A DNA stretch of 29,917 nucleotides from Faecalibacterium sp. (GTDB taxonomy: Bacteria > Bacillota > Clostridia > Oscillospirales > Ruminococcaceae). Shown here in pieces: positions 22,503 through 29,108 of the stretch. The stretch's first letter is position 1, and every line of letters starts with the position of its first letter. The position numbers and the translations under genes are program-made. The stretch spans positions 1 to 29,917 of the forward strand of contig JAHHRK010000006.1 of assembly GCA_020025795.1 (NCBI GenBank). Reading direction: 5' to 3'. The notes under the pieces were generated by a model. That model saw only the letters and a program-made list of their open reading frames with translations. It was not told the origin of the DNA and ran no database searches.

Positions 22503-23831
22503 ATGCTGGATATCAAGTTTGTCCGAGACAATGCGGACGCTGTGAAGGAAAACATCAAAAAGAAATTTCAGGACGCAAAGCTGCCTCTGGTCGATGAAGT
22601 CATCGAGCTGGACGCAAAGCATCGCGCAATCCTGAAGGAAGCAGAAGCTCTGCGTGCAGAGCGCAATGCACTGTCCAAGAGCATTGGCCGTCTGATGGGC
22701 GCTGTGAAGCAGGCTGCTACCGAAGAGGAAAAGGCAGCTGCTCTGGCAACCGTCGAAGAGACCAAGGCAAAGGTTACTGCTGAGGCTGACCGCCTGAAGG
22801 AGTTGGAAGTCGAGCAGGATCAGCTGGCTGCACGTATTCAGGAGATTATGTACACCATCCCCAACATGATCGATCCCAGCGTGCCTATCGGCCCGGACGA
22901 CAGCTGCAACGTGGAAGTGCAGCGCTTCGGTGAGCCTGTTGTGCCTGACTTCGAGATTCCTTACCACACCCAGATCATGGAGCGCTTTGACGGCATCGAT
23001 ATGGACGCTGCAGGCCGTGTGGCTGGCAACGGCTTCTACTACCTGATGGGCAATATTGCTCGTCTGCACGAGGCTGTTCTGGCATATGCACGTGACTTCA
23101 TGATCGACGAAAAGGGATTTACCTACGTTATTCCTCCCTTCATGATGCACGGCGACGTGGTCAAGGGCGTTATGAGCTTCCCCGAAATGGAAGCCATGAT
23201 GTACAAGATCGAAGGCGAAGATCTGTACCTGATCGGCACCAGCGAACACACCATGATTGGCCGCTTTATCGACCAGACCCTGCCTGAGGCACAGCTGCCC
23301 CAGACGCTGACCAGCTACAGCCCCTGCTTCCGTAAGGAAAAGGGTGCACACGGCATCGAGGAGCGCGGCGTTTACCGTATCCACCAGTTCGAAAAGCAGG
23401 AAATGATCGTCGTCTGCAAGCCTGAGGACAGCATGGACTGGTACGAAAAGCTGTGGCGCAACTCCGTCGAGCTGTTCCGCAACCTGGAAATCCCTGTTCG
23501 CCAGCTGGAGTGCTGCTCCGGTGACCTGGCTGACCTGAAGGTTAAGAGCTGCGACATCGAGGCATGGAGCCCCCGTCAGCAGAAGTACTTTGAGGTTTGC
23601 AGCTGCTCCAACCTGGGCGATGCACAGGCTCGCCGCCTGAAGATTCGCATCAAGGGCGAGGACGGCAAGACCTACCTGGCTCACACCCTGAACAACACCT
23701 GCGTGGCACCTCCGCGTATGCTGATCGCATTCCTGGAAAACCACCTGCAGGCTGATGGCAGTGTGACCATTCCCAAGTGCCTGCAGCCGTACATGGGCGG
23801 CCTGGAAGTTCTGGTCCCCAAGCACGACTAA
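22503..23831 (+). CDS. serS: Seryl-tRNA synthetase
   Basis: SerS charges tRNA-Ser with serine. The 442-residue product has the N-terminal tRNA-binding coiled coil (about 27-110) and a class II catalytic core: motif 2 FRKEKGAHGIEERGVYR (276-292) and motif 3 with its arginine at R405. Motif 3 reads NNTCVAPPRMLIAFLEN, unlike the common form with GLAVGRT. AGGAGG precedes the ATG. A small A/T-rich hairpin (AAATAACG 22467-22474 with CGTTATTT 22481-22488) abuts the ribosome site; the 42-nt gap after spo0J leaves no room for a T-box. Confidence 0.95.
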   Translation: MLDIKFVRDNADAVKENIKKKFQDAKLPLVDEVIELDAKHRAILKEAEALRAERNALSKSIGRLMGAVKQAATEEEKAAALATVEETKAKVTAEADRLKELEVEQDQLAARIQEIMYTIPNMIDPSVPIGPDDSCNVEVQRFGEPVVPDFEIPYHTQIMERFDGIDMDAAGRVAGNGFYYLMGNIARLHEAVLAYARDFMIDEKGFTYVIPPFMMHGDVVKGVMSFPEMEAMMYKIEGEDLYLIGTSEHTMIGRFIDQTLPEAQLPQTLTSYSPCFRKEKGAHGIEERGVYRIHQFEKQEMIVVCKPEDSMDWYEKLWRNSVELFRNLEIPVRQLECCSGDLADLKVKSCDIEAWSPRQQKYFEVCSCSNLGDAQARRLKIRIKGEDGKTYLAHTLNNTCVAPPRMLIAFLENHLQADGSVTIPKCLQPYMGGLEVLVPKHD

Positions 23832-23850
23832 GCATTTGACCTAATTGAAA

Positions 23851-23898
23851 GACAAAAAGCCCCCGTTTTGGCCTTGCCAAAGCGGGGGCTTTTTTGTC
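23851..23898. terminator. Bidirectional terminator between serS and the EFR1 gene
   Basis: GACAAAAAGCCCCCG pairs with CGGGGGCTTTTTTGTC, with inner pairs GGC/GCC, and A/T runs on both sides. It serves the convergent genes serS and the minus-strand ferredoxin gene. Confidence 0.93.
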
Positions 23899-23911
23899 GA
23901 AGATACGAAAA

Positions 23912-24670
23912 TTAGTCTGCCAAATACAGCACATTGGGCTTGTGTCCGCCAAAAGCGGTTTCCAGTCGTGCCCATACCGGGGCAAGGGTATCCGCAGGGC
24001 GCACACGTGCACTAGACGGGCATTGGGTTACGCAGCGCATACAGCCAATGCACAAAGACTGGTCCAGTTTGGTGGGGTCGGAAGCATCGATTGCGCCAAC
24101 AGGACATACTGCTGCACAGTGGCCGCAGCGGATGCAGTTTTCCGCCATCTGTGGGAAAACGCCATTGGGCTTGCGCACTTTATAGGGGCGGTTGCCGGGC
24201 ATTTGCACAGCAGCAGGGGACAGGGCAGCGGCTTTGATTTTGGCGCTCATTTCTGCCAGCTGGGCCAGATCGTCCGCATCGGGGCGGTTTTCGGCTACGT
24301 GCGGGAACAGGCTGTGCGCCGCTACGGCTTCCACACCGGCAACTGGTACAAAGCCGTTCGCCTGCGCTACATCGCCCAGATCAATCAGTGCGTCATCAAT
24401 GGCACGGTTGCCGTATACCGCAACCAGCGCACAGGGCGTGTTTTCGCCGCGCATTGCAGCAAAGCGTTCCACAGCAATGGCAGGGAAACGACCGCCATAC
24501 ACCGGCATACCAATCAGACACAAATCCTGCGCTGTAAAGTGATACTGAGAAAAATCCACATCGCGGCAGGAAAGATCAATGGTCGTTACAGCGTCGAATG
24601 CGGCGCACAGGCCATCCATTACTTTTTTGGTGCCGCCTGTGGGGCTGAAGTGAATGGAATAGACAGACAT
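23912..24670 (-). CDS. EFR1-type flavodoxin/ferredoxin fusion protein
   Basis: The 252-residue product fuses a flavodoxin-like domain (1 to about 150), starting SIHFSPTGGTKKV with an FMN phosphate loop at SPTGGT, to a C-terminal ferredoxin module with two 4Fe-4S motifs: C179, C182, C185, C189 and C207, C210, C213, C217. This is the layout of the EFR1-family ferredoxins of anaerobes, presumed cytosolic electron carriers; the partner is unknown. ATG 24670 follows AAAAGGAGT. It runs against the replication direction, unlike its neighbours. Confidence 0.88.
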   Translation of the reverse strand: MSVYSIHFSPTGGTKKVMDGLCAAFDAVTTIDLSCRDVDFSQYHFTAQDLCLIGMPVYGGRFPAIAVERFAAMRGENTPCALVAVYGNRAIDDALIDLGDVAQANGFVPVAGVEAVAAHSLFPHVAENRPDADDLAQLAEMSAKIKAAALSPAAVQMPGNRPYKVRKPNGVFPQMAENCIRCGHCAAVCPVGAIDASDPTKLDQSLCIGCMRCVTQCPSSARVRPADTLAPVWARLETAFGGHKPNVLYLAD

Positions 24671-24710
24671 GGGGCATACTCCTTTTAAAAGATACGTTTT
24701 TCTGACATCC

Positions 24711-24740
24711 AGTATACGGCTGCGAGGATAAAACTGTCAA
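24711..24740 (-). promoter_or_regulatory. Promoter of the EFR1 gene
   Basis: On the minus strand TTGACA (24735-24740) and TATACT (24711-24716) are separated by 18 bp, 41 nt ahead of the ATG. Confidence 0.68.
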
Positions 24741-24851
24741 TGAAAAGAAAACGGTAAGAAATATTTGCGTTTGTAATTACGAAATGTATAGAAAAACAGA
24801 ACTTTTTTCCGAAAAAACGCAAAAAAAGCGGCAGAAATCTTTGAAATGTAC

Positions 24852-24880
24852 TTGACATTCGGCGAACTGTGCCATATAAT
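24852..24880 (+). promoter_or_regulatory. tRNA-Met/tRNA-Glu promoter
   Basis: A perfect TTGACA (24852-24857), 17-bp spacer and perfect TATAAT (24875-24880) lie 30 nt ahead of tRNA-Met, as expected for a strongly expressed tRNA transcript. Confidence 0.92.
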
Positions 24881-24910
24881 AAATAAGCGTTCTGCGAACG
24901 AAATAAATAT

Positions 24911-24987
24911 GGCGGTATAGCTCAGTTGGCTAGAGCACTCGGTTCATACCCGATTTGTCATTGGTTCAAATCCGATTACCGCTACCA
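24911..24987 (+). tRNA. tRNA-Met (CAT), elongator type
   Basis: A 77-nt cloverleaf with encoded CCA. Acceptor GGCGGTA pairs with TACCGCT (G-T at the end), the D arm is AGCTCAGTTGGCTAGAGC and the T loop TTCAAAT. Anticodon loop TTCATAC gives CAT. It resembles the elongator tRNA-Met of B. subtilis (GGCGG start and CGGTTCATACCCG). A C/T mismatch at the base of the anticodon stem (27-43) is visible. Ile2 or initiator types are less likely. Confidence 0.93.
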
Positions 24988-24991
24988 AAGC

Positions 24992-25070
24992 ACAGGGGTT
25001 GCGTGAAAAGTGAGATTCTTTGCAGCAGCGAAGAAAGATATAGAAAGCTTTTAACGCAATCCTGTTTTTT
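24992..25070 (+). promoter_or_regulatory. Structured spacer between the two tRNAs
   Basis: ACAGGGGTTGCGT (24992-25004) can pair, with one bulge and a G-T pair, with ACGCAATCCTGT (25054-25065), closing a 49-nt interior that has its own small stem (TTCTT with AAGAA). The outer stem is followed at once by a T run. It could be a processing site or a partial terminator. Confidence 0.5.
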
Positions 25071-25072
25071 AA

Positions 25073-25147
25073 GGCCCGTTGGTCAAGCGGTTAAGACACG
25101 GCCCTTTCACGGCTGTAACATGGGTTCGATTCCCGTACGGGTCACCA
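25073..25147 (+). tRNA. tRNA-Glu (TTC)
   Basis: A 75-nt cloverleaf with encoded CCA. Acceptor GGCCCGT pairs with ACGGGTC, the anticodon loop CTTTCAC gives TTC, and the T arm is ATGGGTTCGATTCCCGT. It closely matches the B. subtilis tRNA-Glu sequence. It shares the upstream promoter with tRNA-Met. Confidence 0.96.
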
Positions 25148-25149
25148 AG

Positions 25150-25187
25150 ATAAGAGTACACCATTTCGGTGTGCTCTTATTTTTTTG
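25150..25187 (+). terminator. Terminator of the tRNA operon
   Basis: ATAAGAGTACACC pairs with GGTGTGCTCTTAT (one G-T pair) around a 5-nt loop, then a run of seven T. It begins 2 nt after tRNA-Glu. Confidence 0.93.
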
Positions 25188-25208
25188 TCTTTGCCTGTGT
25201 GCATCGGA

Positions 25209-25237
25209 TTGAAGCCGACACAAATTTCCGATATAAT
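25209..25237 (+). promoter_or_regulatory. idi promoter
   Basis: TTGAAG (25209-25214), 17-bp spacer and perfect TATAAT (25232-25237), 49 nt ahead of the idi ATG. Confidence 0.65.
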
Positions 25238-25286
25238 GAAAAAAAGCCCGAAAACGGGCAAACAACAAAGAGGAGATGAAGCGGCA

Positions 25287-25865
25287 ATGGGCGAAGCACA
25301 ACACGAACAGCTGATCTGGGTGGATGAAAATGACTGCGTGATCGGCAGCGGCGAAAAAATGGAAACACACAGAAAAAAGCAGTTGCACCGCGCTTTTTCG
25401 ATTTTTATTTGGGACCCACAGCAGAAAAAACTGCTGCTGCAAAAGCGGGCACTGGGCAAGTATCACTCCGGCGGCCTGTGGACAAATGCCTGTTGCTCTC
25501 ACCCGCGCAAAGGCCAAACGATGGAACAAGCACTGCGTGAGCGGCTGAACGTAGAGCTGGGTGTGGATCTGCCGCTGCAAATCATTTCGGACAACCAGGC
25601 GGTATCCGCTGGGGCCGTGGCTGCGCGCGAAGCCGGCAGATTTTGCTATTTTGCCGATTTCGGCGCACTGGCAGAGCATGAGCTGGACCATGTGTATCTG
25701 GTGGAACAAAGCGCAGACGCACTGACGCTTTCGCCCGACCCGGAGGAAGTGGCCGAGCTGAAATGGGTTTCGCTGGCCGAGTTGGATGGCTGGATGGAAA
25801 ACAATCCGGAAGGCTTTACCGCCTGGTTTTCTTTGGCTTGGGCACTGGTATGCAAACTGCTGTAA
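25287..25865 (+). CDS. idi: Isopentenyl-diphosphate delta-isomerase, type 1
   Basis: Type 1 Idi interconverts isopentenyl and dimethylallyl diphosphate. The 192-residue product has the Nudix fold. Landmarks: HRAFSIFIWD, the catalytic cysteine C70 in TNACCSHP with metal-binding H72, and E130/E132 in EHELDHV for the active-site metal. The start at 25287 has AGGAG 11 nt ahead; a longer frame starts within the promoter -10 box and is rejected. It lies between the tRNA terminator and its own terminator, so it is monocistronic. Confidence 0.9.
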   Translation: MGEAQHEQLIWVDENDCVIGSGEKMETHRKKQLHRAFSIFIWDPQQKKLLLQKRALGKYHSGGLWTNACCSHPRKGQTMEQALRERLNVELGVDLPLQIISDNQAVSAGAVAAREAGRFCYFADFGALAEHELDHVYLVEQSADALTLSPDPEEVAELKWVSLAELDGWMENNPEGFTAWFSLAWALVCKLL

Positions 25866-25880
25866 ACGAAATATTAAAAA

Positions 25881-25917
25881 GGAAAAAGCGCGCCATACGG
25901 TGCGCTTTTTCCTTTTT
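25881..25917. terminator. Terminator after idi
   Basis: GGAAAAAGCGCGCC pairs with GGTGCGCTTTTTCC (one G-T pair) around an ATAC loop, followed by TTTTT. It begins 15 nt after the idi stop. Confidence 0.93.
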
Positions 25918-25923
25918 ACAATA

Positions 25924-25952
25924 TTGTACGGCGTTACAGGCGGTGTTATAAT
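25924..25952 (+). promoter_or_regulatory. Promoter of the SdpI-family gene
   Basis: TTGTAC (25924-25929), 17-bp spacer, and TGTTATAAT (25944-25952), an extended -10. It lies 35 nt ahead of the ATG. Confidence 0.6.
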
Positions 25953-25987
25953 GAGCAAAATATCCGGCATACAAGGGAGGCCTTTTT

Positions 25988-26365
25988 ATGATATTCTGGA
26001 TCTTTATGCTGGTAATGGATTTGTTGATTCCACTTACGATGCTTGTTCTTGGTAAGTATTTTAGCCAGCACGCACCAAAACAGATTAACATGGTATTTGG
26101 CTACCGCACTGCCATGTCCATGAAGAATCAGGACACCTGGCAGTTTGCGCACCACTATTGCGGCAAATTGTGGGTACGGTGGGGAATTGCCGTCCTGTTG
26201 CTGACGCTGCTGGTTATGCTGGGCGTTATCAACCGGAGCACAGATATAGTAGGAACTGTGGGCGGTGTTGTCTGTATGTTGCAGCTGATCCCGATGCTGG
26301 CTTCGATTTTTTTCACCGAAAGAGCACTGAAACGTACATTTGCACCAGATGGCCAGTTGCGCTGA
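25988..26365 (+). CDS. SdpI-family membrane protein
   Basis: The 125-residue product has hydrophobic segments at about 3-22, 62-80 and 86-106, and the SdpI-family motif GYRTAMSMKNQDTW (38-51) followed by a short HHYCGKLW stretch. In B. subtilis, SdpI is the membrane immunity protein against the SdpC toxin and also a signal receptor. Here there is no sdpC or sdpR neighbour, so immunity is not shown; many stand-alone members have unknown roles. GGGAGG precedes the ATG. Confidence 0.8.
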   Translation: MIFWIFMLVMDLLIPLTMLVLGKYFSQHAPKQINMVFGYRTAMSMKNQDTWQFAHHYCGKLWVRWGIAVLLLTLLVMLGVINRSTDIVGTVGGVVCMLQLIPMLASIFFTERALKRTFAPDGQLR

Positions 26366-26766
26366 AAAAACCAGATGCAAGTGAGAAAAACCGTTTGGTT
26401 TTCCACCGAAACACAGGAATTTGTGGAAAGTCCTGGTGGAATTTCGGCCCCAAAACCGAGAAATCGCAAAAAATCACGAAAAAACGGTTCTCACACCGCC
26501 AAAACGGGGGATAATCCGGTTTTCCCCATAGGTTTTCCCTGCAAATGTGGAAAACTCGGTGGAAAGTGTGAGTAATTCTGGGGCAAAACTCAGTGGAAAT
26601 AGGGCGAAATCTTGGAAAAGGGCTTTTTTTCGGCATTTTTCCAGTAAGTTTTTAGTGGAATACCTTTTCCACCATTGGGGAAAAACCGGTGGAAAAAGAG
26701 GAAAACGCGGTGCGCACTCGTTTGAGTAACGCACCGCGTTTTTTGGTTTGTTCGGTTCGGCTGGGA
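26366..26766. other. Non-coding block rich in GTGGAA motifs and hairpins
   Basis: This 401-nt gap holds ten 9-mers of the form NGTGGAANN or its complement between 26399 and 26696 (26399, 26422, 26435, 26546, 26558, 26592, 26654, 26665, 26688; plus a weaker CTTGGAAAA at 26611). One (26546-26554) is the exact TGTGGAAAA seen at oriC. Several pair as hairpins: TTCCACC/GGTGGAA (26401-26441), GTTTTCC/GGAAAAC (26532-26555) inside CTCACAC/GTGTGAG (26490-26572), and TTTTCCACC/GGTGGAAAA (26665-26696). No gene is seen. Confidence 0.6.
26702..26744. terminator. Bidirectional terminator between the SdpI and HAD genes
   Basis: AAAACGCGGTGCG pairs with CGCACCGCGTTTT around a 15-nt loop, with A/T runs on both sides. 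It serves the convergent SdpI-family and HAD genes. Confidence 0.92.
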
Positions 26767-27420
26767 TTATTTACCCAAAATCAAATCGCGCAGCTCTTTG
26801 GCATTGGCTGCCAGATGGGTAGCGCCTGCATTGCGCAGCTCCTCCGCATCACGGAAGCCCCACAGAACACCACAGCTGTCCAGACCGGCATTTTTTGCCG
26901 TCAGGATATCCACGTCGCTGTCGCCTACATACAAGGTCTGAGCAGGCTCCGCACCCATCTCTTTCAAAATGGGGAACAGTCCGTCCGGGGCGGGCTTATG
27001 GGGGAAACCCTGCTGATGGCCGCGAGCCACCGCAAATGCATTGCCAAAGTAGCGCTGTACGATTTCCTGTGCCAGGCAATCCGTTTTGTTCGAGAATACC
27101 GCACAGAGAACGTTTTCACGGCGCAGGTCAGCCAGCAATTCTTCAATGCCGGGATAAGGCGTTGTCTTGTCTGCCTTGTGGGCAGCGTAACGTGCGCTGT
27201 ACTGGGCAAGCGTACCGGCCAGATCTTCGGGGGTACGGGCATTTTCCGGGCTGAAGCGTTCGCACAGCTTGGGGATACCGTTGCCGACCATCTTTTTATA
27301 GGCTTCCAGATCATGGGTGGGCCAACCATTGGTTGTGCAGACCCAGTTGCCAGCGTCTGCCAGATCCTCCAGGGTGTTCAGCAGCGTGCCGTCCAAATCA
27401 AAAATCACATAACGATACAT
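26767..27420 (-). CDS. HAD-family phosphatase (phosphoglycolate phosphatase-like)
   Basis: The 217-residue product is a HAD hydrolase of the Gph/PGP type. Motif I is FDLDGTLLNT (nucleophile D8, acid D10), motif II the serine in VFSNK, motif III the lysine in KPAPDGLF, and motif IV GDSDVD. An alpha-helical cap (about 16-85) follows motif I. The likely role is hydrolysis of phosphoglycolate or another small phosphoester; substrate is not provable. The start at ATG 27420 has GAGG 8 nt ahead; an in-frame start at 27438 has no ribosome site. Confidence 0.88.
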   Translation of the reverse strand: MYRYVIFDLDGTLLNTLEDLADAGNWVCTTNGWPTHDLEAYKKMVGNGIPKLCERFSPENARTPEDLAGTLAQYSARYAAHKADKTTPYPGIEELLADLRRENVLCAVFSNKTDCLAQEIVQRYFGNAFAVARGHQQGFPHKPAPDGLFPILKEMGAEPAQTLYVGDSDVDILTAKNAGLDSCGVLWGFRDAEELRNAGATHLAANAKELRDLILGK

Positions 27421-27466
27421 AGTAAAACCTCGATGCAAAAGGGTTATAGAGAAAAGTCCACGTTTT

Positions 27467-27495
27467 AGTGTAGCAGAAAGTCAAAGGCGAAACAA
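27467..27495 (-). promoter_or_regulatory. Promoter of the HAD gene
   Basis: On the minus strand TTGTTT (27490-27495), 17-bp spacer and TACACT (27467-27472), 47 nt ahead of the ATG. Confidence 0.5.
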
Positions 27496-27526
27496 GCAAA
27501 ATTTGTGAATAAAAGGGCTGAATTGC

Positions 27527-27934
27527 CTAGTTGCGATACCATTCCAGTACTTGGTCCGCGTCAGCTTTGCGCAGTCCGGGCAGCCAGATGCGTCCCTCAC
27601 TTGTGGAAAGCAGCAGGACGCGGCACCCAGCTAACCGTAGAAGTGGTGTGGCCACACAGTGCACACTGAGCGTAGTGCGGCGGCGCATGATATGCACCGA
27701 ATCAAACAGTTTTCCGCCACGCAGTGTAATGGCACCGGGGGTGAGCAGAATTGTGCGATTGGTCCAGAACCAAATCACACAGGCAGCGCCCACGCCCACA
27801 ACAAGAGGCCAGAAGCCGGCAAGGGGCTGGTTGTAAGCAATGCACACCAGTGCCGCTGCCGCACCGAGAAATACACAGCCGCCGCACAGCAGCAAGCGGC
27901 TGACAAGCGGAAAACGAATAGGCGACTGTACCAT
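27527..27934 (-). CDS. Two-pass membrane protein with PH-like domain
   Basis: The 135-residue product has two hydrophobic segments (about 11-33 and 39-57) then a beta-rich soluble part beginning TILLTPGAITLRGGKLFDSV, the pattern of small bacterial PH-domain membrane proteins. Function unknown. The start is ATG 27934 with AAAGGAG upstream; a longer frame to 27976 includes that ribosome site and is rejected. It is divergent from uppP. The family call is from pattern only. Confidence 0.6.
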   Translation of the reverse strand: MVQSPIRFPLVSRLLLCGGCVFLGAAAALVCIAYNQPLAGFWPLVVGVGAACVIWFWTNRTILLTPGAITLRGGKLFDSVHIMRRRTTLSVHCVATPLLRLAGCRVLLLSTSEGRIWLPGLRKADADQVLEWYRN

Positions 27935-27978
27935 AAAACAGAACTCCTTTCCGGGAAGGCCGAGAGAAAAAATCAAAA

Positions 27979-28011
27979 ACAGGATACACCTGTCCGCTTT
28001 TATGTTATAAT
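27979..28011 (+). promoter_or_regulatory. uppP promoter with an overlapping palindrome
   Basis: TGTTATAAT (28003-28011) is an extended -10; the -35 position GATACA (27983-27988) is weak and lies inside the inverted repeat ACAGG-ATACA-CCTGT (27979-27993). A second TATAAT follows at 28013-28018. The palindrome could be an operator. Confidence 0.55.
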
Positions 28012-28043
28012 TTATAATGGTATTTTGTAGAATAAAAACAGCG

Positions 28044-28093
28044 AGCCGTCTGTATTATCTTTCCCGCCTAGGCGGGAGATACACCCGGCGGCT
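28044..28093 (+). promoter_or_regulatory. Hairpin leader of uppP
   Basis: The perfect palindrome TCCCGCCTAGGCGGGA (28062-28077) is nested in outer pairs TGTA/TACA and AGCCG/CGGCT. It lies 23 nt ahead of the uppP ATG, next to the GGGAGG ribosome site. No T run follows, so it is not a plain terminator. Confidence 0.55.
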
Positions 28094-28116
28094 TACCAAT
28101 TTAGGGAGGTTTCGAC

Positions 28117-28950
28117 ATGTTAGATATGTTGAAAGCCGTAATTTACGGCATAATCGAAGGCATTACCGAATGGCTGCCGGTATCCAGTACCGGCCATATG
28201 ATCCTGGCCGAGCAGGTGATGCATTTCTCGTTCAGCGAGGCATTTATGGAAATGTTCCGCGTGGTGATCCAGTTGGGCGCAATTCTGGCCGTTGTGGTCA
28301 TTTTCTGGTCCAAGCTGTGGCCTTTTGCAAGAGATCGCAAGGGCCGTGTAGTGACAGTGCCTTCCACCTGGCGCTTGTGGTTCAAGATCGTAGTGGCCAG
28401 CGTTCCCGCAGCTTGCTGCCTGCTGATTGACGACTGGATCGACAGCCATTTCTACAACTTCTTTACGGTAGCATTTATGCTGATCGTGTACGGCGTTTTG
28501 TTCATCATCATTGAGAACAAGGGCCTAGTACATCCTGCCATCAACCACGTATCCCAGATCACTTATCGCGATGCTATCATCATTGGTCTGTGGCAGATGC
28601 TGGCTGTGATTCCCGGTACTTCTCGCAGCGGCGCTACCATCGTGGGCGGCCTGCTGCTGGGCCTGTCTCGTGCCTGCGTGGCAGAGTTCACGTTCTATCT
28701 GGCCATCCCCGCTATGGTGGGTGCTTCCGGTTTCAAGCTGCTGAAGTTCTTGCTGGCAGGCAACAGTCTCACCGGTCTGGAGCTGGGTGCGTTGGGCCTG
28801 GGCAGTCTGGTGGCCTTTGTGGTCAGCCTGGTGGCAATTCGTTTCCTGATGAATTTCGTCAAGCAGCATGACTTCAAGGTGTTCGGTTATTACCGTATTG
28901 CTTTGGGCGCAGTGGTGCTGCTGGCTGCTGCTGCGACGGCATTGGCATAA
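28117..28950 (+). CDS. uppP: Undecaprenyl-diphosphatase UppP (BacA)
   Basis: UppP dephosphorylates undecaprenyl diphosphate, recycling the lipid carrier for peptidoglycan and giving bacitracin tolerance. The 277-residue, multi-pass protein has the active-site motif EGITEWLPVSSTGH (14-27) and PGTSRSG (166-172, with R170), both intact. GGGAGG precedes the ATG. It is monocistronic, divergent from the PH-domain gene, with a structured leader. Confidence 0.96.
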   Translation: MLDMLKAVIYGIIEGITEWLPVSSTGHMILAEQVMHFSFSEAFMEMFRVVIQLGAILAVVVIFWSKLWPFARDRKGRVVTVPSTWRLWFKIVVASVPAACCLLIDDWIDSHFYNFFTVAFMLIVYGVLFIIIENKGLVHPAINHVSQITYRDAIIIGLWQMLAVIPGTSRSGATIVGGLLLGLSRACVAEFTFYLAIPAMVGASGFKLLKFLLAGNSLTGLELGALGLGSLVAFVVSLVAIRFLMNFVKQHDFKVFGYYRIALGAVVLLAAAATALA

Positions 28951-29108
28951 GAAAAAGCGCAAAATAAAATACAAAAAGGAATATTTGCGATTTATTATAC
29001 AGATTTCCGATCCTATTCGGTGCCAAAAGGCAGGATTTGCATGAAAACGCACTGCCCCGGCCCATAGCGGCAGGGACGGAAAAATGGAAAAGAAAGGTTT
29101 GAAAAGCA

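Noticed and set aside
28253..28268. parS-like TGTTCCGCGTGGTGAT in uppP
   Set aside because: It breaks the palindrome at several bases and is explained by coding sequence.
28951..29108. Terminator after uppP
   Set aside because: Only a weak A/T-rich stem (CGCAAA with TTTGCG) and no T run; not called.
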